Shown here piece after piece: positions 22,802 to 35,439 of a DNA stretch of 64,000 bases (the stretch's first letter is position 1; each line of letters opens with the position of its first letter). This DNA is from Lithospermum erythrorhizon (lineage: Eukaryota; Streptophyta; Magnoliopsida; Boraginales; Boraginaceae). The notes beneath the pieces were generated by a model. It saw nothing but the letters and a program-made list of their open reading frames with translations, ran no database searches and had not been told where the DNA came from. The stretch is from the NCBI GenBank assembly GCA_019722365.1, contig JADFUC010001272.1, forward strand, positions 186,001 through 250,000, read 5' to 3'. Both the position numbers and the translations under genes were made by a program.

Positions 22802-24769
22802 CTACTTCTTCCTGCCAAAGAGAGCATCACTTTGCACATGTCTGAACGCATTGCATCCTACCAGATAAACGAATATCAGGACGACGATAGATACAATCAA
22901 GATGATATTGGCCTTCCTCCATTCGCGCCTCAAGTTTCCAAGAAGACCGGCCTTGCAAGAATCGCAATAGTAACAGAGTTGGCTAGGGTCATTGTTCCAG
23001 AGAGAGCAATCGGCATTTGCTACAGAATTCACTGGGTTAATCCACATTGTTGGGTTCACATACTGGTATCCACATATTGTTGGAGGCTTACAACAACCTG
23101 ACTGCATAATTCACAAAGAGCAATGTAAATTTCTAGAGCTAAATAATGCTTTTTTTCTTTCCTTCTTTCTTGTGATATGATTATTATTTCACACCTTACT
23201 GAAGTCCTTAATCACCTGAGTCCTGACATACGTGTCTCTACACATAACTACTCATGTTTATTATAAGTGGATGATTGGTTATTTCATTTAAAACTAATTT
23301 TATACGGAGTATTAAATAAATTGCACACGTGTAGCCTTCGTATTGCGATAGGACCTATTGTTTCACCAATTGATACAGATGATCTATACCTAAATCCGGA
23401 AAAATAATTGAAAAAAAATCTTATGAAGGTCTTTCAAAGTCACCCCAGTTTTGCTGGCAAAAAAAAAATCATTTTTCATCATGTGATGACTGATGAGGAC
23501 AAAGCATGATCACAATCATGTCACATTGATTGTCCCATATTTTCTTACCTAAATCACTAATTGCAAAAGGGAGGCCATATTTTGCGGTACAACTTAAAAG
23601 CAAGGGTCCCAATGAGTCCAAACAAAACACACCAGTATGGTAAAATCTAAATGACACTAGAACTTTATCATAAATTAAGGAATAAAATTCAGTTCTTTGA
23701 CTTCAAGAAAAGCAGAATAATGGAAGATAAACTCATAAAGATAAAATATAATTATTGGAACAGTTGATGGCTGCCCATCAACATTATCTCATGGTAGGAC
23801 CTAACATTCATCATTAACAATATTGTACTCACTTCATCCCTAAATGTAAGATCAATTTAATTTTACACAAATTTTAAAAAAAATTTAAATGCTTCTCACA
23901 TTTTCAATTTTTCCTCCAATACTTTGTTTCACAAATAGAACTTAATTTAGGAATTTCCTAAAATGAAAAATGATGGGATGGAGAGAGTATAATGTAACAA
24001 AATTTTCACTCGAGAAGCACAAAAAAGAGGAAATGAAACCGATAGACTTGACTCTGGAGATTATCTACCTTCTTTATGTGCCTCTTTCAATACTCATGTA
24101 TAAAAAAACTACCCATCATGCATTGGTAACGTTACACCATAACTTCCATGATGTCCAAAATATATAGTGTTCAATATTTTAAAATATGAAACACAAAAAG
24201 TAAATAAATTAATAATAAGGTAGATGATCATTTCCCCGAAACATACTAACTTGTAAGAGTAAGATATTGACCTCAATGGGAGAGAGATGAGCAGCAAAGA
24301 AGTGATCAGCAGTAATATACCTATGACTAAGCTTAGGACAAATCCCAGTTTCAGCCAAACACCCCCTTATGCCTCCCCAATTATCATCACTAGTAATATG
24401 CTCTCTCATCCAAGAAGAGAACCCCTCAAGACTATACTCTTTATACCCCCTCCCTGGAACATTATAGGCGCCACTATCGCGTGTGACAACAAACGCAAGA
24501 ATGAGAAAAGAGAGGAGAAGAACAATGAGAATGGCCATGCACACTAAGTAAAGTCCCAATAGGCCTTCTTTTTTCCAGTAAGCGCCGACGAAGCCAGTGA
24601 GAGTTACTACAAGAAAGGCAATGCCCATGAAGACTACTGGCCAACGGAGCCAGTGGATGCACTCATTGTCTTGTTTTGAAGCTAACCATATTCCTGCTGT
24701 GATGATTGGGATTGAACACATGAAAGCTAGGAAGTTTATGGTTGCTGTGAGGTTTCTTGACACTGCCAT
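22802..24769 (-). CDS. TET2: Tetraspanin, TET2-like, two exons, 265 aa
   Basis: Exon 1 is 24272-24769 (166 codons) and exon 2 is 22802-23101 (99 codons plus stop), joined across a 1170-bp GT-AG intron in phase 0. Four membrane segments are visible: about residues 8-30, 44-64, 71-96 and 230-250. Between segments 3 and 4 lies the large extracellular loop with the plant-specific GCCK motif at 168-171 and further cysteines (RGCLAETGICPK, TICGY, ADC, LCYYCDSCKAG) expected to form disulfides. The PGRGYKEYSLEGFSSW stretch and the LGNLRREWRKAN segment before the last membrane helix closely match Arabidopsis TET2 as I know it. Plant tetraspanins organise plasma-membrane microdomains. No lesions seen. 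Confidence 0.93.
23828..23987. mobile_element. Stowaway-like MITE in the tetraspanin intron, 160 bp
   Basis: The left end ctcacttcatccctaaatgt and right end ...atgatgggatggagagag are near inverted copies, flanked by TA (23826-23827 and 23988-23989). It lies inside the single intron of the tetraspanin gene and has no coding capacity. Confidence 0.7.
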
Positions 24770-24839
24770 GTTTTGATTTTTGAGGGAAGTTTATTTGAAG
24801 AGAATGTGATGGTTGAGTTTTGAGAGAATGATGAGGTTC

Positions 24840-24846
24840 TATATAT
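24840..24846 (-). promoter_or_regulatory. TATA box of the tetraspanin gene
   Basis: ATATATA on the minus strand, about 70 bases upstream of the start codon, followed by a CT/CA-rich leader. Position is right for a core promoter with a short 5' leader. Confidence 0.5.
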
Positions 24847-24929
24847 CCATTGAGATGGAATGCTTTTATTTGTAGTTTGGAAAAAAGGAAAGTTTAGACG
24901 ATGGACTATATTCCTGTTGGTCAAGGTGG

Positions 24930-25470
24930 TTTTGTTTGCTGTTTCTTAGTTATGATAAGCTAATTACACTTATTTTGTATGAGTCGAGCTAATCTAAGTT
25001 GTTCACTCCATTTGATTCGGGTGAGTTAAGACTCAAGTTGGCTTTCAAACTTATTAGCTCGACAAACAGGCTTGACAAGCCGGCTCGCTAGCTCGATTTA
25101 GCTACATCATTACTACTATAAAATAATGTTGACTTTGCTAATTGATTAATAAGTAAATTAAATTTTTGTTATTAATCTTATTAAATTTGGATTTTGAAAT
25201 AAGTAGCTCGAAGCTATGTTCGGGATTCGTTCGACTCAATGAAAGATCGTTGAGCGAGTTTCGTTTAGTGACCCACACGAGCCAAAAAGATTTCAACTCG
25301 AACTTAACTCGTTTACCGTTATAGTTACGCTTGCCTAGCTCTAAATGTATTGTTTTGTTACAAAATCCAAGCGGCATGGGCGCACTGTCTATCTATATAT
25401 ACGGTGTAAGGGGAAGCACCTATAAGCTAATGACAACACATTAATGAAAATACACATCTTGTATCCTAGT
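24930..25470. other. Upstream region of the tetraspanin gene; nothing else recognised
   Basis: A stretch at about 25010-25340 is richer in gctcg/cgagc motifs than its surroundings and may be repeat-derived, but no element ends were found. The 25138-25377 (-) open frame has no family match. Confidence 0.35.
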
Positions 25471-26119
25471 CAGCAAGTGAATAAAGTAAATTAATACTTG
25501 ATAAATTAATAAACTGTCTAAAATAATAAATTTATCCTATCTCGAATTTAAGTCAGCTTAAAAAATTACAAAATCGATAAAAATAAGATAATAATTTTTT
25601 CGGGGTCATCTTTATAATATGTAACTCCAAGAAAGTTTCATAAATTAATAATTCTGAATTGAAAAATAATTATTACAACTTAATAAAAATATGAATCTTT
25701 AATTGTTTATTTTTAAAGTCCAAATCTTGCTTCCAGTTTATCTCCGATTTTTCTTATCAATCATGTTAGCTCTGTCAGGTTTTTTTGAATCAGAATACAA
25801 GATTTTTGAAAAATTTTTAGACCCTAAAAAGTGTTTCCCTTTCGCTAATTATGCTCCAAAACTACCATATCATCATCTTCATTAATACTATTTCTTTATT
25901 ATCTTCTTACATTTAACTATCTTCCGATATCTTCTAGATGATTATATATATTTCATATCAATCTCAATAAATTCAACAAAGTATCGAATTTATTAATGCT
26001 TATTTCTTCAAAAAAACTCTTTAAAATTAATAAATTATTAATTCAATCGATAAATTAATAACTCAAAATTAATAAATTTTGTTTGCCCCAATGAGGCTAT
26101 TAATTTATAGAGTTTTAAC
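25471..26119. mobile_element. Emigrant/Lemi1-like (pogo family) element 1
   Basis: The left end reads cagcaagtga then taaattaatacttgataaattaataa, resembling the terminal repeat of plant pogo-like Emigrant elements (CAGTAAAACCTCTATAAATTAATA...). The right end, about 26040-26119, carries the same motif inverted (attaatttatagagtttt). There is no transposase. Identification is from memory of the terminal repeat. Confidence 0.55.
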
Positions 26120-26655
26120 AAGAAAACTCTTTAAATTAATACTCTATAAATTAATAAACTTTTTAAGATAATAAATTTGTCCGGTTTTGACTTAGGCTAG
26201 TTAAAAAGACTACAAAATCGATAAAATAATAAGATAATAATTTTTCTGAAAAATCTCTTTATAGTATTAGGTCCCACTAAAATCATAAATTAATAACTAT
26301 TATAAATTATAAAATATAATTATTATAATTTAGCAGAAAGTATGATTCTCTATAGTCGTTTTTGTTTTCTTTTAAAGTTCAAATCTCTTGCCGGGAAAGT
26401 TCATCTATAATTTTTCTTATTGCATCCAATGGTTCCGGTTTGTGTTTTCATTCAAATTCAATCTTCAACGGTGAATATATATAAATAAATACATTGAATT
26501 CAAAGCTCCAAGAAATCATTGAATATACATTGAATTAAAGTCTTCATGTCGTTAAATTAAAGTATTCATATTACTAAAATTTCTTTTTAAATTAAAAGTC
26601 TATTAATTTATCTTATAAATTTCATCATTCCTACATTATTAATTTATTTCAGACG
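26120..26655. mobile_element. Emigrant/Lemi1-like element 2, abutting element 1
   Basis: It starts with gaaaactctttaaattaatactctataaattaataaac, here broken by position (26122-26159). It then follows the same order as element 1: ataaattt(g/a)tcc, acaaaatcgataaaa(t)aa, ataataatttt(t), ataattatta. Inverted taaattaata-type motifs occur near 26600-26650. It is the same family in the same orientation as element 1. Confidence 0.5.
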
Positions 26656-28619
26656 CGATATTACCATAATATCTCAATATCTCTCAAGCCGGAAGATCAA
26701 AATCATACGTGACGCTAACTCGCAATCAATAAAGAAACCAAATCTTCAAAATCAAATCAAGAATACGCTTTTAAATTAAACTTCTAACTTTTCAAGTTCA
26801 ATCAAATTAAGGAGAAATAACAACTACCCAAGTCAGAACGACAATGTTGCTAAACAATTAAAACAAAGAAACACTCAGCAAAGTAAGAAGTGAATAGAGA
26901 CAATACACAAGCATTTTTAAAGAGCTTTACTCAGCTGGCCGCAATCTTCGACTTTCCAACCCTGGATTTGAGAATTTATCAAGAAATTTCAAGTTAATCG
27001 CTTGATTACACGCAAACAACTTCTCTCAAAGCATCATTATCAAATAACTAAATTTGGCCAAACTTAGATCCAAACAAAAAAGAATTTGATAACCATGTAA
27101 AACTGAAAATCCTTATGTATTATTGATAATAAGTGTTACAATATATACTAAACTAGATGCCTACGGGTCAATATTATACAAAACCCATACAATACAAAAT
27201 ACAATAGCTCAACCGAACTATCGCCTAATATGGTGAGTGTGGTCAGCCTGATGGGCTACGTCATCTTCCTTGGTTATGAAATAGGCATCAGCACTATCAA
27301 AGTTAAAGTGCCTTCATGATCTCAAACCTCATAAGTTTTTGAAGAATAAATTAACATATAAGTTTTCCCTCTTGACATATGATTTATAACAGGCATAAAA
27401 ACTAACTGTTATAAATAATTTTTTTTATCATAACAAACCGTCTTTATTTTTCTCCAATCAACAAATACAAATTGCTATTGTTTGAAGTGTTTTTTGACTT
27501 TATGTTTAATTTCCCGATGCTTTATCAATTTTATAGATTCAAATGCTTCACCATGAAGCTTAATCAAAAGTACTCATACAATGGGAAAACAAAGATATTC
27601 AGATATCAAGAGGTAAACGGTAGTTATTATTATTTGAAGCTTTTGGTATTTGTTCAAGTAATTTGGTTTTGAGTCAATTTTTACGTTTTATGTCATCAGT
27701 TGTTATAGGAAAAAGGCTATACTCTATAACTTGATTAAGGTACTTTACTCTATATTGATGGTAAATATTCAGAGTCATATGAAGTTTTTCTTTTCCCATT
27801 CTATATATGTTGTCGAAATTTTAACAATATATGATTTCAATCATAAAAAAAAATATTATAAAAAGATTAAAGAAATTTACCAGGCGTGACTATGCATAGA
27901 TTTCTAGTTTTTATAGAGGATCAATAATAGCTTCCTCTTATTTGACTGAGAATACAAATTTTTTATTTATGGTATTTCTCTTTGTGGCTTTCACATATTG
28001 AGAAAAAAAATAAAGAGAATATTACTAAAATGAAACTTAATTATAGGTAATGTCTGCCTGTAAATACCTAATTCCTTGAACTCAATATCGAACTAAATTA
28101 TCTATTATTAGTTAGTTACTTCCAAAAATATAGTTTTTTTGATATAAAGAAACTTATAATTGTATAGTGGTAAGAATGTTTCTTGAAATTTAGAGAGAGG
28201 CAATCAACATATTTTGATAGAGGGTAGGGGAGAGAGAGATCACCCTCTTGTCTACGATAGTGCGTGCAAGAACTCAAAATTAATAACTTCAACTCGAAAC
28301 GAATATGATAGCAACATGTTAATACCGAAAAACACAATACATAATGAAAAACATAAACATGCGCTCTACGTTCCTTATTTATTTTAATCACATAATGAAA
28401 AAACGGTAACTGCTTCATAAATTGAGCGTACAAATACAAAATATTGGTATATATTAATATTTGTAGAAGAAAAGACAATCTAAAAATGGAAGAAGCAATA
28501 GTATAGTAGGAAAAATGGGTCACGACGTGCAACTATTATAACCACTACTATAAATTGTTGGGGGTAAACATATCGTGACCTAACAAAAATTACAATTCTC
28601 CTTTTAATGAAATTAGTTT
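26656..28619. other. Intergenic; no gene recognised
   Basis: AT-rich with scattered short open frames. The longest, 28116-28532 (-), has no recognisable domain. Nothing with terminal repeats was paired. Confidence 0.4.
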
Positions 28620-30250
28620 TAGTATATAAATTTTTTACTGGTTATTGTAGTGTTGAGTTATTTATATCTATCTATCTATGTAAAAAAATAAATAAAAAAT
28701 AAACATGAATAATGAATTTACCCACTTTTACTAACACATCTTCATTTATACTCATTTAGGAGCACTAGTGACCTATTTAATAACTTTAATAATATTGTTG
28801 TATTATCAATAGTTGATATTAGAATCTCTTTAAAACATTACCGATCCACTTCCAACTCCGGACGATGCAGCAAGGATAGTTCTGATCTTTCTTACTTAAC
28901 CACTTTCACTCCTACCTCAGATGATACTCCATAACTTTACTATAAATAATAGAGAAGTTAAATCGTTGGATAATCAGAGCCAAGTGTTTTACACTGACCA
29001 ATATCATCATATTGTAAAGATATAATTTAATTAACAAAACAAAATCTCATTACTATAAAAAAGTGTAACAAGAAGTTCAATTTTTTCAAAGCATCACTGG
29101 AAATCATTATTCTGTAATGGAATCTTCATTATTCTAGCCACATACATGCAACCTTTTTCACACCATTCTTTTGTATCAAACAAAATGGATCCTATGATAA
29201 TAATCACAATCTAGTACGACACCTCGCCAGTTCCTCCAACACAATTATTAGCTTAACTCACACACGCTCTTTTTCCATGAATGTTAACAAGCAGGCTGAT
29301 GCATATGGTTGAAATTATTAGAGCATTTGAACCAACATCTTTTTACCTCATTACTTCCCATTACATGACCTCGCTTGACAGAATTCGACTAAATTAAAAG
29401 AGATAATTTTAGACAATATAATTCAAAGTGTGGAAACGGAAAGATTAGACTTACTACTCATCTGAATCAATAAGCATGGTAATAATCACTAATAAACGGG
29501 CTTGCAGTTCATTATCTTTGCTACGAAATAATTACTGAGACTGAATACAATTTTAGATGTGTTTCTTTTAGAAAATATATGAAACTTATCTCACAAGTGA
29601 TGAGCAATTAAAAATTGTAATAATTTTATAGGGCAACGACTTAGTGAATAAGGTTCTAAAGTCAAATTGTATTAAATTACAATTACTTACAAAAATAGAA
29701 TATTATAAATCCAATCTTATTATATTTAATTTATTACAATTACTTACAAAAATAAAATATTATAAAATCTATATCTTGTTATATTTAATTTAGATTAAAC
29801 ACTTAAAAAAATATAATCAAATTTAATATAATAAGATCGTAGTCAAATGTTATTAAAAATAGAAAAAATGTTATAAACATATTATGATAAAAAAAATTAC
29901 AATGATTATCCCATTGTTAACTACCACCCGTTGGTTTCTCTCCGTCTCACGATATCAACCTCAATCAAAGCTAAGTCGACTGGCCAACACTCAGCCAAAT
30001 GTCAATCTATTCAAGCAAAGATCAATGATCAAAATCAAAATTGTTCTAATTCTCAAACCATCCCCAAAAAAGATGAGCAAGAATACTCTAAAAATAAAGT
30101 TATATTTAGGTTATGCGAATATTAATTTAGAAAATAAGTATACGAGTATGGACTATTCAATACTAAACTCACAAAAAGTGAGTGTAATTACAATAGTACA
30201 CAATATCTCAATAATTATACAAATACGTAGTATATATTTTGGACCTTAAA
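28620..30250. repeat. Long direct duplication, copy 1 (uninterrupted)
   Basis: Blocks such as tttttactggttatt, actagtgac(c/t)tatt, ataatagagaag, aaaatctcatta, tcattattctagc, cattacttcccattacatgac and tattatgataaaaaaa occur here. They recur in the same order at 30445-30660 plus 35440-36800. A short internal tandem repeat (ttacaattacttacaaaaata, about 60-bp period, 29680-29800) has a counterpart near 36365-36510. No coding function was recognised. Confidence 0.75.
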
Positions 30251-30444
30251 TAATGTGTACCAAAATGTGCTTGGACGAACAATTTGGTGTATAGAACATT
30301 TGTCATTGGTCTTAGCCCTTCTGAAGACCCAAGTGTGCATTTTTTTTGTGATACAGAGCTGTCCTCCTGTTAGTTTCATGTAATTTCTAAACCTTGGAAA
30401 TATTTCAATATTCCAATGTTCTCAAATTAATGTATCTGGTAGGT

Positions 30445-30660
30445 ATAAATGTATACATTTTTGACTGGTTATTAGTGATAATTATCTGTAGTCTATTTAT
30501 CTATAATATTATTTAACATGAATAGTTAATTTACCTAATTTTATCAACATTATCCTCACAATTAGTGAAAGCACGAGGATGTACTAGTGACTTATTGATA
30601 ACTTTAAGAATAATGTTATATTACCGACAATTAAAGGTGAACGGTCGTAATTATGACCAA
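30445..30660. repeat. Long direct duplication, copy 2, left part
   Basis: Matches about 28640-28830 of copy 1 in order (ttttgactggttatt, catgaata(g/a)t..aatttacc, actagtgacttatt, aataatgttatattacc), then the match stops near 30660. Confidence 0.65.
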
Positions 30661-33600
30661 TTATTAAACGCTCAATCTCTCTACCGAATCCAAGTATATT
30701 CGCTCGTTTCGATCTCGACCGAATATCAATTTTGAGATTCGCCTCTGACTGAATTCTTTTGGGTAGAAGAGTTCGGTTTCTGATTTTTACCGATTGAACG
30801 TTCAAAAAGTTTGGCCCGAGATACATTTTAAAGTACAATAAAGACATTGAAATTAAAAATGGCTAATAAAAGAATGATGAAATATTAATTACGCTTCCAA
30901 CATCCAACGCTTAAAAAAGTTCCCACCAGCTGCATTGCTAAAGATTTTCAAGAATCGGTAATTCGACACGTTACATGGTCAAGTAAGCACTACGACAAGC
31001 ATGCCAAGATACGTGTCATCAAATCGTCTTCAAAGACGCCATGGTTAGTAAACATGGAACCGCCTGGTCAACACCGGATCGATTAATACACACGCACATT
31101 AATTTCATCATCGCCTTAAAACCAGTACCAAATTCCATAATTAAGCAAACCAAAACCGTAAGTCCGTATCAGCCCCACAAACGAAAAACGGGGCCCGCAC
31201 AAATTACAAATACCCCATGCTTCAAATGACAACAAAAAGTACGAAACCTGTAATCTGGGACATGTCACGCAGCGGAGTCACCAAACGTACCCACGAATCG
31301 TGCTCATTTTTATGCGGTTTTCGGGTCGCTTTGCCACTATCGGGTGGCCTCAAGGCCTCGCTGGAGGCTGCTTAACAGAGCCGATAACTCGAACTCCAAA
31401 TAGACGAAGTAGCGAGTGGCAGAGTAGACAACTACAACAACAATAAAAGTTAAAACAAGCCATCAGAAATCCGATAAATACACAAAAAATAAATTAAAAA
31501 CAAATAACAAATCGTAAACAAGAGAGAAAATACTGCTCGGCATCGGCATCGGGACTTAGATCTTCCATTTCAAACACTTTGTCATATTCCAATTCAATTG
31601 GATCATCATTTGGCTATTAAAAAATGGTCAACAAACTTGTCAACAGAAAAAGTTAAAAAAAAGTAAGAAAGTGTAAAATAAGTAACAAAAAAAGATACCT
31701 CTCCTGAAGATCGAACGCCATGTTGTACTTGATCCAATCTCCACCACAAAAAGAGGACTTCAACTGTCTCTACTATCGACGCTTCTTTTTTTATCAATCA
31801 CTTACCACCGCGATCGGCGCGGATTCGGCGCAATCAGCTTGTAATCGAATGGATAAAATGTCCATAGCTATCTCGACAATATTTTATACCTCCCTCATTC
31901 CCTTCCACCACCCAAAAAACATCAAAGTTATCCACATTAGAAAACGCTTCCTCACAAGTAGGATTCCGTGTCCGCTTTGGCGCCATCGCTTCATAGCTTC
32001 AATTTCAGATCATCATACCTTTCTTTTGTTAATCGTGAACAAGCGGTTGCTTTCAAGTATCGTAATATGGTTCGTGGGCTTCATTTCTTTATCATCACCA
32101 TATACTACAACATAACGATCATAAAGATCATCGAAACTCTTAAACACAATTTTCCACCCAATTACACTCCATGTGGATACATCGATTCAGAAGAACTCGA
32201 TCATAACCTTCTTATACCCCAGATCTGGGATCAACTAAAAGAAGCAACAAATCACATTCCTTCCCAATATTTGTCATACTTAAGTTTACATTCTTAGAGC
32301 CATACTGCGATATTGCCTGGGTAAGAACATTATCCAATTGAATATTTATCACCCCTTAATCCTACTTAACTCAACTCGCTAACAGACACGCTTGGATAAT
32401 CACGCCACTAATCAAATTTTGTCACATCCAGAACACCTCCTCAAGAAATCTCACACTCATGAACTCTCAGGCTCATTCAAAAATCAGCTGACAAGACTCT
32501 CAAGTAAGGCCATCATCCTCTAAATTTATAAAGCACCGCCTATACTATGTGCAGTAGGTTAAATATCACATAAGTTGAATTCCATCTAGCGCATATCTAA
32601 CACTAACTTAGTGATGGCAATCAGAAGTTAATCCTATGTTCATTAAATGAATTCAATCAAGCTTTAACCAAACAGCAACTTAACACCTTCTCAACCACAT
32701 CGGGCCACTTTCAATCTTTAACCATCTCTAACCAAGAATTACATTATACGCAAGACAACACCTAACATGTAAATGCTTTTACCATTCAATACTCAAATTT
32801 TCAAATAGTTATACCTTTCTTTTAAAATATCAATATACAAACATCATTAGCACTCGCATTATCAACCTGTAATTTAAGAAACTTTATCACTAATTTCATG
32901 TAATTCCAAGAACTCTACGTACTTCTTTACCTAACGCCACACCATTACGCCATTTTATTAATAACAAAGATAAACCCCTTTTCTCAGATTCCACCCTATC
33001 AACATACGACAGTGAATAACCATATATCCTATCCTCGAACTCCGCATCACCAACAACCGGGCCATAACCCAACCCTAGCAATCTTACCTAAAAGTCCCTT
33101 TAATTTAACCTTTCATTTTCAAAAACAAAGAAACATTCTTTCCTAACCAAATATCTAATTTTCAAGAATCTATTTAAGTCAACCATTAAAACACCTTACG
33201 CTCAACTATTATAAAAAGGAGGTTCATGCCAAGAAGAATCATACGAAAGAAATTTCAAGAGTTTTATCTTCAGAAAATCAAATGTACCCGTATCGCAATT
33301 GTCTTCCGTAAATACAAGTTCGAGATTGTGGCCAAATTTGTAACCATCGTATTCCACTACTCAGCAACCTCTTTAGTGCTCAAGGCTTCAACAAGTACGC
33401 CAATTTCAAATGCCCAATCAACTGCACTTTACTGGCCCATGCTCTGCACTACATTTATTTTCTTTTTTCCACCGTGCATCACAACAAAGCGAAACGATCC
33501 CAAACTACGCCGCTATCAAAAGCTAGGCTCGGTTTCTATACTCGGATCAACAACTATCTCATCGCCTCACCGCGCACTTCATTCGATCGCCAACTCTCTC

Positions 33601-33839
33601 ATTACTTCCTAACCGAATCCACCTCCAAATACCCATCCCCACCTCGAATCGAAATTCTCATCGATTCAGATTCCATTAATTTCTGTATCACTATCCAGAT
33701 GCGGGGGTTATCCTCAATTGCAAAGGTTCAAGATTCAACAAACGAAAGCACATTTGGCCTGAACAAGAAATTAAGCCTCCAGCTTTAATTAAAGTGCCAA
33801 TCACAAAAATTATTTAAACGTAATTACAAAATTTAAAAC

Positions 33840-34350
33840 CGCTACAAAATTAAAGCCTAATCAAAACCCTTAATTAGGAAATTATTTATTTGAATTACAA
33901 AATCGAAACCCTAATTACAAAATTCAAAACCCTAATTAAAACCCTAATTAGAAATTATTTAATCAATTACAAAATCGAACCCTTAATGCATAAAATCGTA
34001 AAAACCCTAATTAAAACCCTAATTAGAAAAAAATATTTAATCGAATTACAAAATCGAACCCTAATTAGAAAGATTTAATCAATTACAAAATTGAACCCTC
34101 ATTAATAATTAATTACAAAATCATTTAATTTAATTATAAACTGTTAACTTAAAACCCTAAACTCAAATCAAATCCTAAACCCCTTAATCAAACCCTAATT
34201 TCCAAATCGAAACCCTCAGGACCCTAATCGAAAAAACCCTAATTCCCAAATCAAACCCACTACAAAAATCGAAACCTTAATTCCCAAATCAAACCCTAAT
34301 CTCAAATCGAAACCCTAATTAATAATTTGCCCCAAATCGAAACCCTAATT
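33840..34350. repeat. Telo-box-like AACCCTAA cluster
   Basis: About a dozen or more aaccctaa motifs are spread over 500 bases, typically as atcgaaaccctaatt or aaaaccctaattaga. They are interspersed, not a pure plant telomere array (CCCTAAA)n. They could be a decayed minisatellite or an ancient telomeric insertion. Confidence 0.6.
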
Positions 34351-34419
34351 ACAAACAAATATCAAAACAACATAATGAAATCATAGAATGTTATTACAAC
34401 TACAAAAAAGCAACATTTA

Positions 34420-34920
34420 ACCTAAAATAAGAACTTATTCGATTTAAAAATAGTCAACCTAAAGCCAACTCAGATCTAACACAAATCGGAAGTAAAATAA
34501 AAATTAACAATCGAACCCAATAAACATAACAAAGATACCAACCCAAGTTTTATTACAAATAAAAATCAAACACGCAAACTCAAATCATGTTATCAACCGA
34601 AATAACCCAGACTAAACTCGTGATTCCAATTTAAAATGAAATAAGAACAATCTGAACTCATAATAAATTATAACAAAGATACTCAACCGTTTATTACAAA
34701 ATAAAATCAAACACGCAAACTCAAATCATAAGAGTCAACCGAAACAACCTTGTATCTAAACTCGCATCCCACCAGTAAAAATTAAATAAGAATAATCAAA
34801 CCCACAAACGATAATAAATATACTCAACCGGGCGATTACAATCAAAATCAAACATTTAAAACTAAAATAATAATAGTCAACCTAAAAGTCAACCCAGACT
34901 CAAAACAAAAAGAATGACAT
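34420..34920. repeat. Tandem repeat, unit about 141 bp, about 3.5 copies
   Basis: aatcaaaca is found at 34564, 34705 and 34845, each preceded by attacaa(a/t)(a/c)a and followed at similar distances by gtcaacc and agactaaa-like words. Copies have diverged but the spacing is regular. Confidence 0.65.
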
Positions 34921-35439
34921 GTCTCATTTTCACCTCGAATCCAATGGATAACATACATATTTTCTAAGGTTACAACCTCCCAGGAAGTGACAAAAATTGT
35001 GCTGGCAGAATTTGCAGAAAGATGTAGAGATCTCTAAACCAGAAATGTAGAACGGTAACGTATGAATTTAATTGAAAAGCTGAGAGAATTTCACAAGACA
35101 AGACAACTCATTGCCTACCGGGCCGCGCCCGGACTGTGACTGGCCTTATATAACGGAATCTCATCGTCCAAATTGTTGTAAATTTAACCGAGTCAATACT
35201 CGAATCCGCTCGGCCTTGCCTCGGCGAATATCAGATTTTTTTGATATTTGTGTCTCCGTTTGATTTCTCGAGTCGGCATCGACCGAATTTTTTCGAATTC
35301 CATTTCTATTCCAATCGAGCCTTCACAGCCTCTGCTCACACCCCTACCGACAATCGATATCGAATTTTTTAAACCCTACTCCCGATCTACTCCAAACCTG
35401 CACTACGTGGTTGTGACTCGCCTCGATCTTTTCTAGAAC

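Larger units (their letters stand above)
30661..35439. mobile_element. About 4.8-kb insertion splitting copy 2; family unknown
   Basis: This sequence interrupts the order of copy 1 between ttaccga (about 30625) and ccactcacccttacctcaa (about 35439). Its base composition is more even, with cg-containing words. It holds a telo-box-like cluster, a 141-bp tandem repeat and a GC-rich TATA-containing segment (ccttatataa near 35150, minus orientation). A 50-codon minus-strand frame at 31834-31986 begins MAPKRTRNPTCEEAF and, with a following DDPIELEYDKVFEMEDL frame at about 31540-31615, looks coding-like but is not identifiable. No terminal repeats were resolved, so calling it mobile is an inference. 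Confidence 0.4.

Noticed and set aside
22790..23180. Plus-strand open frames across tetraspanin exon 2
   Set aside because: They are antisense to a clear tetraspanin exon with GCCK and a fourth membrane segment.
28150..28300. Possible tRNA-derived SINE (tatagtggtaag as an A box)
   Set aside because: No convincing B box at the right distance, no tail and no target duplication.
28116..28532. 138-codon minus-strand open frame
   Set aside because: No recognisable domain, low-complexity AT-rich translation, no promoter or splice context.
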